A stretch of 64,000 nt of DNA, from positions 1-64,000 of the forward strand of contig NZ_MSPR01000013.1 of assembly GCF_001984715.1 (NCBI RefSeq), written 5' to 3'. The notes below the pieces were generated by a model that saw only the letters and a list, made by a program, of their open reading frames with translations, ran no database searches and was not told the DNA's origin. The DNA is from Streptococcus azizii. Its GTDB lineage: Bacteria; Bacillota; Bacilli; Lactobacillales; Streptococcaceae. The position numbers and the translations under genes are program-made. This document shows positions 18,841 through 25,993 of this stretch, in pieces. Within the stretch, counting starts at the first letter, position 1. The number at the start of each line of letters is the position of its first letter.

Positions 18841-19581
18841 TCGTTCAAATTCTTCTGCATTTTTAAATGAAATACTCAGAGTGCCGCTACCGTTTTTTTT
18901 CTGTTGAATTTGGACGGCTGTCCCTAGTAGTTGCCGGATAGTTTCTTCTGTCTCTTTGATAAAGATATCCTTGCTTGGTTGGACATTTTTCGCCTTCTTA
19001 GTTGACAAGGCTGCCTCTAAGGCGCGGACGCTCATTTCTTTTTCCAAAATGGTATGGAGCCATTGTTCTTGCTCTTTTTCTTTAAAGGAAATCAATAGTC
19101 TAGCATGCCCTTGCGATAGTTTCCCTTCTTTTACTGCCTGAATTAAGGTGTCTGATAGCTGTAATAAGCGCAGAATATTGGTGATATAAGGTCGTGATTT
19201 CCCCATGATTTGTGCAATTTCATCGTGTGTTAAGCCTTTTTCAATCAAGCGTTGATAGGAGGTTGCTTCTTCAATCGGATTGAGATCAGAGCGCTGCAGA
19301 TTTTCAATAATGGCTTGAGAAAGCAATTCATCATCAGATAGGTCTTTGACGACTACAGGAACCTGTGTCAGTCCTGCTAATTGGCTAGCTCGTAGTCTTC
19401 TTTCTCCTGCTAGCAATTCGTAACCGATTACGGCTGATCTTCGGACAATCAATGGTTGAATAAGCCCGTTTTCTCTAATCGATTGGGCTAGTTCTTCTAA
19501 TTTTTCTTGGTCAAAATGAATCCGTGGCTGATAAGGATTGGGGCTAATATCTGTAATTGAAATATAATGTAGTTCTTCCAT
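18817..19581 (-). CDS. parB: Chromosome partition protein ParB (Spo0J)
   Basis: Centromere-binding CTP switch that loads at parS and recruits SMC. 254 aa. CTP-binding motif GYELLAGERRLRA (about 53-65), helix-turn-helix about 118-140 (LTHDEIAQIMGKSRPYITN), and a C-terminal dimerisation domain. As in other streptococci no parA partner is adjacent. parS palindromes are seen at 21616, 39078 and 60064. It follows htrA across a terminator. Confidence 0.97.
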   Translation of the reverse strand: MEELHYISITDISPNPYQPRIHFDQEKLEELAQSIRENGLIQPLIVRRSAVIGYELLAGERRLRASQLAGLTQVPVVVKDLSDDELLSQAIIENLQRSDLNPIEEATSYQRLIEKGLTHDEIAQIMGKSRPYITNILRLLQLSDTLIQAVKEGKLSQGHARLLISFKEKEQEQWLHTILEKEMSVRALEAALSTKKAKNVQPSKDIFIKETEETIRQLLGTAVQIQQKKNGSGTLSISFKNAEEFERIVHTLIS

Positions 19582-19595
19582 ATGTCCATCTTAGC

Positions 19596-19634
19596 AAAAA
19601 AAGACTCACTTTACAATGAAGTAAAGTGAGTGAT
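19596..19634 (-). terminator. Terminator between htrA and parB
   Basis: Minus strand: CTCACTTTAC / GTAAAGTGAG stem with a 6-nt loop, then TCTTTTTTT. It ends about 15 bp before the parB start, leaving no room for a separate parB promoter, so parB expression must come from read-through or from within htrA. Confidence 0.85.
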
Positions 19635-19636
19635 GC

Positions 19637-20836
19637 CTAGTTTTCAAGCTCTTCGGTTGAATTGGTTAACTTGATGTCAACTGTTTTTTCTTTTCCATTG
19701 CGAGAATAGGTAATGGAGATTGTATCACCGATGGTATGTTTATAGAGAGCGCTTTGTAAATCACTGATTGTTTCGACTGCTTCCCCATCAATTTTAGTGA
19801 TGACATCATATTGCTCTAAATGACCGTCTGCTGGCAGACCCTTTTGAGTAGAAAGGACGACAATCCCTGCCTTCATGTTATCATCAACAATCCCTGCTTT
19901 TTGTCGTTGAGTAGTTGAAAGATTACTTAAATTTGCCATCTTAATCCCTAGAGCTGGACGGATGACCTTGCCATTTTTCTCTAGCTGGTTGATGATGCTG
20001 ACTGCATCATTTGCAGGAATTGCAAATCCCATCCCCTCTACGGCAACTCCAGTTGATGAATTGGAGCTAGAAGCAATCTTACTAGAGGTAATTCCGATGA
20101 CCTGTCCTTGAATATTAATCAGTGGACCACCTGAATTTCCAGGGTTAATCGCTGTATCCGTTTGAATAGCATTGGTAGAAATCGTCTGTCCATCTTCTGC
20201 CTTTGAAGTGACTGTACGGCTGAGACTGGAGACAATTCCTTGGGTCACGGTGTTGGCGTAGATACTACCGAGTGGGCTACCGATAGCAATCGCTGTCTCT
20301 CCTACCTTAATCTTGTCAGAATCTGCAAATTCAGCAACGTTTTTAACCTTATCAGCCGCAATTTTAATCACAGCAATATCTGCATAGGTATCTGACCCAA
20401 TTAACTCCCCTTCCACTTTTTCCCCGGAAGCTAGCTGAATATCAATTTTTTCAGCCCCTGCAATGACGTGGGTATTAGTGACAAGATAGGCAAATTGGTC
20501 TGTTTTTTTGTAAATAACTCCAGAACCTTCTCCGGCTACGGCTAAATCATCTGAGTTACCGTTCTCTTCTAAAATAGAACGATAGCCATTGTCACGCGGT
20601 TTTTGATAATTGATCACAGATACTACTGCATTTTGTACTTTTTCAACAGCTGATGTGGTTGAGTTTTCATTATTGTACTGTACCTTACTAACAGAAGTCT
20701 GTTCGTTTTCTTTTTTAGTTTCTACCACTTGTGCCGTCTGTTTATTTGTTTGGAGTAAGGGCGAAACCAGCGTTCCAGCCAGTCCTCCGACAAATCCAAT
20801 CACTAATATGAGTGCCACTTTGAAGAATTTTTTCAT
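19637..20836 (-). CDS. htrA: Serine protease HtrA (DegP family)
   Basis: Membrane-anchored surface protease for quality control of exported proteins. 399 aa from MKKFFKVALI, preceded by AAAGGA; an ATG 11 codons upstream is less well placed. A signal anchor (about 5-26), catalytic triad His123 (TNTHVIAGA), Asp153 (YADIAVIK) and Ser235 (GNSGGP), and a single PDZ domain (about 290-390). The promoter carries a CiaR-type repeat, matching the known CiaRH control of htrA in S. pneumoniae. Confidence 0.97.
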   Translation of the reverse strand: MKKFFKVALILVIGFVGGLAGTLVSPLLQTNKQTAQVVETKKENEQTSVSKVQYNNENSTTSAVEKVQNAVVSVINYQKPRDNGYRSILEENGNSDDLAVAGEGSGVIYKKTDQFAYLVTNTHVIAGAEKIDIQLASGEKVEGELIGSDTYADIAVIKIAADKVKNVAEFADSDKIKVGETAIAIGSPLGSIYANTVTQGIVSSLSRTVTSKAEDGQTISTNAIQTDTAINPGNSGGPLINIQGQVIGITSSKIASSSNSSTGVAVEGMGFAIPANDAVSIINQLEKNGKVIRPALGIKMANLSNLSTTQRQKAGIVDDNMKAGIVVLSTQKGLPADGHLEQYDVITKIDGEAVETISDLQSALYKHTIGDTISITYSRNGKEKTVDIKLTNSTEELEN

Positions 20837-20880
20837 AGAGAGAATCCTTTCGAATTTTGAGTTCATCATAACCTTATTTT

Positions 20881-20897
20881 CTTAATTATAACTTAAA
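20881..20897 (-). promoter_or_regulatory. CiaR-type direct repeat over the htrA -10
   Basis: Minus strand TTTAAG-TTATA-ATTAAG, fitting the CiaR consensus NTTAAG-N5-WTTAAG established in pneumococcus. It overlaps a TATAAT -10 with TTGCTT 16 bp upstream. Its place before htrA makes control by the CiaRH two-component system likely. Confidence 0.75.
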
Positions 20898-20921
20898 ATC
20901 AGGAAAAAGCAATCCACAGGT

Positions 20922-20930
20922 TGTGGATAA
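20922..20930 (+). other. Perfect DnaA box upstream of htrA
   Basis: TGTGGATAA, an exact DnaA box, about 25 bp upstream of the CiaR site, with AATCCACA in opposite orientation nearby at 20911. It is outside the oriC cluster proper by about 2 kb and could let DnaA influence htrA transcription. Confidence 0.5.
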
Positions 20931-21135
20931 CTTAATTAACTTAATGACACTATTTAAGAGCTTATGTTGATCGTTACAATATTATTCAAAATGAGAGTGC
21001 TGTCGGGAAGAATGCGCCACTCTACTCAGTGAAACTCAAGAGTAGATGAATGAGTACAGGCTAGAACTTCTAGTGAGGACAGGCTTTAGTAGAATTTCTC
21101 AACTGCATCTGGGATGAATATGGTACAATGATATC

Positions 21136-21615
21136 ATGAAAATAAAAATCATCACAGTTGGAAAATTAAAAGAAAGCTACTTAAAAGATGGGATGGCTGA
21201 GTATGTCAAACGTTTACATCGATTTGCCAAAATTGATAGGATTGAATTAGCAGATGAAAAGACACCAGATAAGGCTAGTCCTGCTGAAAATGAGGCTATT
21301 TTGAAAAAAGAGGCAGAGCGGATTCTGACAAAAATCAACGACCGAGACTATGTCATTGCCTTGGCTATTGAAGGCCGACAATTTGCATCAGAAGAATTTA
21401 GTCAGTTAGTGGCCAATACCCTAGTCAAGGGCTACTCTACTATTACCTTTGTTATCGGTGGTAGTCTAGGCTTACATGGAGTAGTCAAGAAACGAGCCAA
21501 TCTGCTAATGAGTTTCGGCCTTCTTACCCTCCCCCATCAACTGATGCGCCTAGTCTTGGTTGAGCAGATCTATCGATCGTTTATGATTCAGCAGGGAAGC
21601 CCTTATCATAAGTAG
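21136..21615 (+). CDS. rlmH: 23S rRNA pseudouridine1915 N3-methyltransferase
   Basis: SPOUT-class methyltransferase (159 aa) acting on pseudouridine 1915 in helix 69 of 23S rRNA. N-terminus [23 protein letters not shown]-binding knot [11 protein letters not shown] (about 105-115), and C-terminal [22 protein letters not shown]-like end (residues 137-158). A TGGTACAAT extended -10 lies at about 21121-21129. It is the first plus-strand gene right of oriC. Confidence 0.97.
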   Translation: MKIKIITVGKLKESYLKDGMAEYVKRLHRFAKIDRIELADEKTPDKASPAENEAILKKEAERILTKINDRDYVIALAIEGRQFASEEFSQLVANTLVKGYSTITFVIGGSLGLHGVVKKRANLLMSFGLLTLPHQLMRLVLVEQIYRSFMIQQGSPYHK

Positions 21616-21629
21616 TTTCACGTGAAACC
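21616..21629. promoter_or_regulatory. parS centromere site 1
   Basis: GTTTCACGTGAAAC, a perfect 14-bp palindrome equal to the core of the ParB-binding consensus TGTTTCACGTGAAACA. It sits directly after the rlmH stop codon and before the ribosome site of the next gene, about 3 kb from oriC. Confidence 0.92.
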
Positions 21630-21639
21630 TAGGAGTTAT

Positions 21640-22311
21640 ATGTCAATAAACAAGGAATATCAAGTATTTGAAGGCTTACGGATTGCAACAGTTTTAACCT
21701 TTATCAGTGGTTACTTGAACGCTTTTACCTATGTGACTCAGGACGGTCGATTTGCAGGTATTCAATCAGGAAATATCATCATGCTATCTTACTACCTAGC
21801 AAAAGGGGACATGTTACAAGTGGCTCGTTTTCTAAACCCTATTCTTTTCTTTGTGCTAGGGCAATTTGTTGTCTATCTTATTCAGAAACGCTTTAAAAAG
21901 GATAAGTGGCTGTGGCATTTCAGCAGTAGCTTGTTGATGACTGGCTTCATCATTATAGCAGTTGTGTTTTCCCCTTTTGTAGGACCTTTTTTTACCATGG
22001 CTACCTTAGCTTTTGTAGCTTCTATTCAAATTGGAACCTTTCAGAAATTACGAGGGGCTCCTTATGCTAATGTGATGATGACAGGAAATGTAAAAAATGC
22101 AGCCTATCTATGGTTTAAAGGCTGGAGGGAGCATGATGAGGTCCTTTGCAGAAGGGGACAGGAAACAATTTTTATTTTGGGGAGTTTTAGCCTTGGAGTC
22201 ATCATTTCAACGCTCCTTTCCTCATGGTTTTATGAATATGCACTTGCGTATGTCCTACTTCCAATCCTATATGTCAACTATGAATTATGGCGAGAAAAAA
22301 GCCTAGCATAG
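21640..22311 (+). CDS. DUF1275 (YoaK-type) membrane protein
   Basis: A 223-aa integral membrane protein with about six hydrophobic segments, of the YoaK/DUF1275 family, function not established. The ATG at 21640 has AGGAG five bases upstream; the upstream in-frame ATG at 21622 lies inside the parS palindrome and lacks a site. The N-terminal motif FISGYLNAFTY..GRFAGIQSGNII is typical. It follows rlmH and probably shares its transcript. Confidence 0.85.
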   Translation: MSINKEYQVFEGLRIATVLTFISGYLNAFTYVTQDGRFAGIQSGNIIMLSYYLAKGDMLQVARFLNPILFFVLGQFVVYLIQKRFKKDKWLWHFSSSLLMTGFIIIAVVFSPFVGPFFTMATLAFVASIQIGTFQKLRGAPYANVMMTGNVKNAAYLWFKGWREHDEVLCRRGQETIFILGSFSLGVIISTLLSSWFYEYALAYVLLPILYVNYELWREKSLA

Positions 22312-22326
22312 AAGCCAGGCTTTACA

Positions 22327-22400
22327 TGATTCCAGCAGGATTCGAACCTGCGACCGTTCGCTTAGAAGGCGAATGCTCTATCCAGCTGAGCTATGGAACC
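22327..22400 (-). tRNA. tRNA-Arg (anticodon TCT)
   Basis: Minus strand: 7-bp acceptor stem GGTTCCA / TGGAATC, D arm AGCTCAGCTGGATAGAGC, anticodon loop CTTCTAA (TCT), T arm GGTTCGAATCC. 74 nt; CCA is not encoded. It reads AGA codons. Confidence 0.97.
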
Positions 22401-22416
22401 GCTCAATAACTACTTC

Positions 22417-22445
22417 ATTTTAACGTAAACAAGATGGAATGTCAA
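22417..22445 (-). promoter_or_regulatory. Promoter of tRNA-Arg
   Basis: Minus strand TTGACA (22445-22440), 17-bp spacer, TAAAAT (22422-22417), about 17 bp before the tRNA 5' end. Confidence 0.75.
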
Positions 22446-22471
22446 GATATAGAAAAAAGCGAAAAAATAAC

Positions 22472-22501
22472 TTGACAAAGGAATGAGGTCTATATTATAC
22501 T
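22472..22501 (+). promoter_or_regulatory. Promoter of the tRNA-Glu/tRNA-Asn unit
   Basis: TTGACA (22472-22477), 18-bp spacer, TATACT (22496-22501), 15 bp before tRNA-Glu. It is divergent from the tRNA-Arg promoter. Confidence 0.8.
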
Positions 22502-22516
22502 AGATAGTGTTTGAAT

Positions 22517-22588
22517 GGTCCGTTGGTCAAGGGGTTAAGACACCGCCTTTTCACGGCGGTAACACGGGTTCGAATCCCGTACGGACTA
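22517..22588 (+). tRNA. tRNA-Glu (anticodon TTC)
   Basis: 72 nt: acceptor GGTCCGT / ACGGACT, anticodon loop CTTTTCA (TTC), T arm GGGTTCGAATCCC. CCA not encoded. First gene of a two-tRNA transcript. Confidence 0.97.
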
Positions 22589-22593
22589 TCTTA

Positions 22594-22667
22594 TCCGCCA
22601 TAGCTCAGTTGGTAGTAGCGCATGACTGTTAATCATGATGTCGTAGGTTCGAGTCCTACTGGCGGAG
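22594..22667 (+). tRNA. tRNA-Asn (anticodon GTT)
   Basis: 74 nt: acceptor TCCGCCA / TGGCGGA, anticodon loop CTGTTAA (GTT), T arm AGGTTCGAGTCCT. Five bp after tRNA-Glu; followed by a terminator. Confidence 0.97.
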
Positions 22668-22677
22668 TAAGAAAACG

Positions 22678-22709
22678 ATTCCCTATGTGTATGCGTAGGG
22701 ATTTTTTGT
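22678..22709 (+). terminator. Terminator after tRNA-Asn
   Basis: ATTCCCTA / TAGGGAT stem around a short loop, followed by TTTTTTG. Confidence 0.85.
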
Positions 22710-22827
22710 TGAAAAAACTGATTGCATATACAATCAGTTTAGAATAAATAGGACTTGAAAAGACAGATCTAAGATGCCATCAATCTTCTTAGATGTTTAT
22801 TTTCTGATATGCTAGAAAGGAAAAAAG

Positions 22828-23001
22828 ATGAAAAAATATTTACTAATCTCTTTATTGGAAATAATCATTATGGATATTTTTATATTTATCTATATTTACT
22901 TACAAAATGGCAATATCCCAGGTGGTTTTTTAACACTGATTCTGTTTCATACAGTAGTTGCTATCCATCTCCTTAATCGTTTCAGCAATTATCACAAATA
23001 A
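22828..23001 (+). CDS. Small hypothetical membrane protein, 57 aa
   Basis: Frame starts MKKYLLISLLEIIIMDIFIF with AAGGA seven bases upstream, and ends ..NRFSNYHK. Two hydrophobic segments (about 4-25 and 34-50) joined by QNGNIPGG. Family not recognised. Too short to be certain, but the ribosome site and composition support it. It lies between the tRNA terminator and a region of repeats. Confidence 0.6.
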   Translation: MKKYLLISLLEIIIMDIFIFIYIYLQNGNIPGGFLTLILFHTVVAIHLLNRFSNYHK

Positions 23002-23059
23002 CGAGATAATAAGTATATGGGTGTCAAGGTTAGAAAACAGCTTGAGTAGAGACTATAAA

Positions 23060-23097
23060 AGGGGAATCACACAGTTGTTCCAAGTGTGCCTTCCCCT
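23060..23097. repeat. Long imperfect inverted repeat
   Basis: AGGGGAA..CACAC / GTGTG..TTCCCCT makes a 12-bp interrupted stem. Read leftward it is followed by TTTTAT, so it may end transcripts coming from the yfhO-like gene 250 bp away. The rest of the 23002-23345 gap holds a single BOX-like end (23252-23289) and no credible gene. Confidence 0.5.
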
Positions 23098-23251
23098 AAA
23101 TTAAAAAATATAAGATTAAGTAATCTCTTAGAATGCTGTTTCCAAGAGTTTTTTTGTTGAAAAATATCTACAAGGTGAAGAGTCTTATCCCAAACAGATT
23201 TTCCCTCAATCTAAAAATTCGCATCTTTGCAAGGTATGAGAAGCATATAGT

Positions 23252-23289
23252 ATGCTCAATAAAAATCAACAGTAGACTAGCTTTCACAA
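23252..23289. repeat. Single BOX-like element end
   Basis: ATGCTCAATAAAAATCAACA then GTAGACTAGCTTTCACAA, matching the left end of the element at 31763. No matching opposite end was found, so it is a truncated copy. Confidence 0.6.
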
Positions 23290-23345
23290 GTGAGGGTTAT
23301 AAAAATGGTGAGAGAGTTTAGTCAAAGGGAGTTGAAATAGAGGAG

Positions 23346-25946
23346 CTATCGCAATCTTCTGTTTTTACGGGTATGATTTGTGGCTATTCGTTTCTTAATT
23401 CGGATTCTATTGTAGAGGATAAATAGTAAGATTCCTGTGATAAAACAGCCAAGGCCAATGACAAATCCTTTGGGAATAAATGAGAGGGTAATCGTTCCTG
23501 AGCCTTTTGTGACATCTATTTTCATAAAGCCCTTTTGGGCTTTTTGTATCGCGAGATTTCTTCCATTTTGGCTAGCAGACCAGCCCTTGTCATAGGGGAG
23601 GGTTAGCAGCAGTGAGGCATCCGTGTCAGACGTATACTCAATAAAAATGTTATGACCCCTTGTTTTTACTTGGACTTTTTGACTCTTTATTTTGTTCATA
23701 GCTGCTTGGTATGCGGTGGTGTCGAGCCGATAAAATTGAGGGTTATCAAATGAAACTTGGGCATTATGAGGAAAACTCATTGTCAAGGTTACAATCTGTT
23801 CAGTTTCAAAATACCCTGCATCAAATAGTGAGAAAGTGTTATCAAGTGTAAAGTTTTGGGTGACATTATTGATAGTGAACTGTACATTCTTGCTGCTGTC
23901 ACTTGTAAAGCTGATGTTTGGAATATTGACATATAGTTGTGTATGAGCAGGAACCAGCACTGAATATTGAATACGAGGTGTGTCATCTGTTCCTGTTTTA
24001 GAAACGATGACACGATTATTTAGCTCAGCCCCACCCTCAAAATTAGAAGGTTCTAATCTGTAGTAATATTGAAAATCAAGTCCGGCCAACTGATTTAGGA
24101 AATGACTTTGATTATCTAAGGTTAGATGAGAAAAGTTTACATCTTTGTAAACAGAATTGGTCAGGATTGCCAAGGGAAGAGAGTAGGAATTTTCGTAGAG
24201 GGAATACTGACCGCTTGAATGGATTGGAGAGAATCCGAATTTAGCCAGAGTACCTGCTACTAAATTATATTGAATAGCAAAGAGACTGTCTGCAATAATG
24301 GTATTGTTTTGGTAGCGTAAGTTAAGATTTGTACCATCAGAACGGAAACCTAGCTTATCCAGTGTTGAACTGGAAGCACGGTTACGGATGGAGGAAAATT
24401 GAGAGATGCCATTGTAATTATATTTCATGCTATCATTTCCGGTTTGAGGAAACAAGCGTTCTGTACGGTAAAATTCCGAATTTGTAGCCTTTGTATATGT
24501 TACGAGGTTGTCAATATCTGTCAAGTTTTGTTCGTAACTATCACGGCTTGGAAAGTGCCACTCGGTAGACAAGCCATCAACCTGATAATTGGTATTCAAA
24601 CCAAGCTCGAACAGCACAAATAATAGGCAGAAACCAGAAAATATTTTCAGAGTGATGCGTTTCGTACTGATGGCAAATAGTAGAATTCCGTAAGCAATTA
24701 AAAATTCAAGGGACAATAGAAAGTGGATGGATGTCAGAAACTTGTACCGCTCCCTAAAGAAGAATGTCACTCCAAATCCTGCCATGAGTAAGAGCAGAGG
24801 GATGAGATATTCACGGAAGTGAGTACTTGACAATCGTGTCAACACTTCTGCTGCCATGTAAATGATAACCAGTGAAAAAATCCAGGCATAGCGATGTAAA
24901 AACATGTTTGGGGCATGCATTCCCTGCCAAAGTAAATCAAGTGGCTGGAGATAAAAACTGGTAATAATAAGGACGAGTAGCAGACCATAACTGACTTTAA
25001 CCTGCCATTTAATCGATTTTATAGTGAAGAAAACAAGTGCGAGTATGAGAGGAAAAATCCCCACATAAATCATAGGGATAGCACCAAACTTCGTCGTATC
25101 GTAGCTTCCAATTACATTTTTTGCAAATAGATCTAAATACCAAGAATTTTCTGTTTGTAGATTGACAATTTTTGTCAATGTTTCACCATGTGTCTTTAAG
25201 TCTAAGTAGCTAGGAACTAGCATAATCATGCTAGTTAGAGCTGCTAATAGTGACACAATTACAAAGTCTATTACAGAGCCTATTCTTTTTTTAAACTCCC
25301 AAGATAGTTGAACGGGGAACCAAACAGCTAAAAATAGAGCCATCATATATCCAAAATAATAATTTTGGATAAACAAAACGGTAAGACTGACAAAGTATAA
25401 TAGACTTCCCTTTTTTTCAATGATACGGTGCAGTCCGAGTAGGATAAGTGGAACTAGGATAAAGGTATCTAACCAAATGTTAATTTCTAGTTGACTGGTT
25501 GAAAAACTCATCAGAGAGAAACAAGTGGATAAGACAAGCACTAACACAGGCTGTAATTTTTTATAGATAGTAGATAGACTAAGATAAGTTGACAGACCTG
25601 TCAATCCAAATTTCAGAAGTGTAAAGAGATAGAGGGCATCTGGCATGCTCTTTAAATCGAAAAAGTATACGAAAGGAGATAGGATAGAACCCAAATAATA
25701 AGAAGATAGGGCATAAAAATTCAGTCCCAATCCACTAGTAAAGGTATAAAATAAAGAGCCATCACCATGTAAGATATTTCGTAATACTTGATTAAAAATA
25801 ACATACTGATGGAAAGCATCGCTTGCTAAAATAGTTGTCTGACTTCCCCACCAGATTCCTTTCATAGCCAGTATAAGAGCGATGATGAGGATAGGCACTA
25901 TGAAAGAGGCAGCTACATGTAAAGAGGATGAGTATTTTTTTAACAT
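23346..25946 (-). CDS. YfhO-family polytopic membrane protein
   Basis: Large membrane protein of 866 aa with about 12-13 transmembrane segments in the first 470 residues and a long extracytoplasmic region (about 480-840), then one last membrane segment. This matches the YfhO family; B. subtilis YfhO is implicated in glycosylation of lipoteichoic acid. The substrate here is unknown. Start MLKKYSSSLHVAASF is chosen because it lies after the terminator of the upstream gene; ATG 25955 is an alternative. No strong ribosome site is visible. An N-terminal motif with SDAFHQYVIFNQVLRN is conserved. Confidence 0.85.
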   Translation of the reverse strand: MLKKYSSSLHVAASFIVPILIIALILAMKGIWWGSQTTILASDAFHQYVIFNQVLRNILHGDGSLFYTFTSGLGLNFYALSSYYLGSILSPFVYFFDLKSMPDALYLFTLLKFGLTGLSTYLSLSTIYKKLQPVLVLVLSTCFSLMSFSTSQLEINIWLDTFILVPLILLGLHRIIEKKGSLLYFVSLTVLFIQNYYFGYMMALFLAVWFPVQLSWEFKKRIGSVIDFVIVSLLAALTSMIMLVPSYLDLKTHGETLTKIVNLQTENSWYLDLFAKNVIGSYDTTKFGAIPMIYVGIFPLILALVFFTIKSIKWQVKVSYGLLLVLIITSFYLQPLDLLWQGMHAPNMFLHRYAWIFSLVIIYMAAEVLTRLSSTHFREYLIPLLLLMAGFGVTFFFRERYKFLTSIHFLLSLEFLIAYGILLFAISTKRITLKIFSGFCLLFVLFELGLNTNYQVDGLSTEWHFPSRDSYEQNLTDIDNLVTYTKATNSEFYRTERLFPQTGNDSMKYNYNGISQFSSIRNRASSSTLDKLGFRSDGTNLNLRYQNNTIIADSLFAIQYNLVAGTLAKFGFSPIHSSGQYSLYENSYSLPLAILTNSVYKDVNFSHLTLDNQSHFLNQLAGLDFQYYYRLEPSNFEGGAELNNRVIVSKTGTDDTPRIQYSVLVPAHTQLYVNIPNISFTSDSSKNVQFTINNVTQNFTLDNTFSLFDAGYFETEQIVTLTMSFPHNAQVSFDNPQFYRLDTTAYQAAMNKIKSQKVQVKTRGHNIFIEYTSDTDASLLLTLPYDKGWSASQNGRNLAIQKAQKGFMKIDVTKGSGTITLSFIPKGFVIGLGCFITGILLFILYNRIRIKKRIATNHTRKNRRLR

Positions 25947-25965
25947 AATGATCATTCTATTTGCA

Positions 25966-25993
25966 AGAAAAGGCGATTTGATTCGCCTTTTCT
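25966..25993 (-). terminator. Terminator after the ABC-F gene
   Basis: Minus strand AAAAGGCGAAT / ATCGCCTTTT stem-loop followed by CTTG, directly after the stop. The T tract is short, so read-through into the yfhO-like gene is likely. Confidence 0.6.

Noticed and set aside
23133-23321. A 62-codon plus-strand frame in the repeat-rich gap
   Set aside because: No ribosome site, covers a BOX-like end, and the product has no coherent composition.
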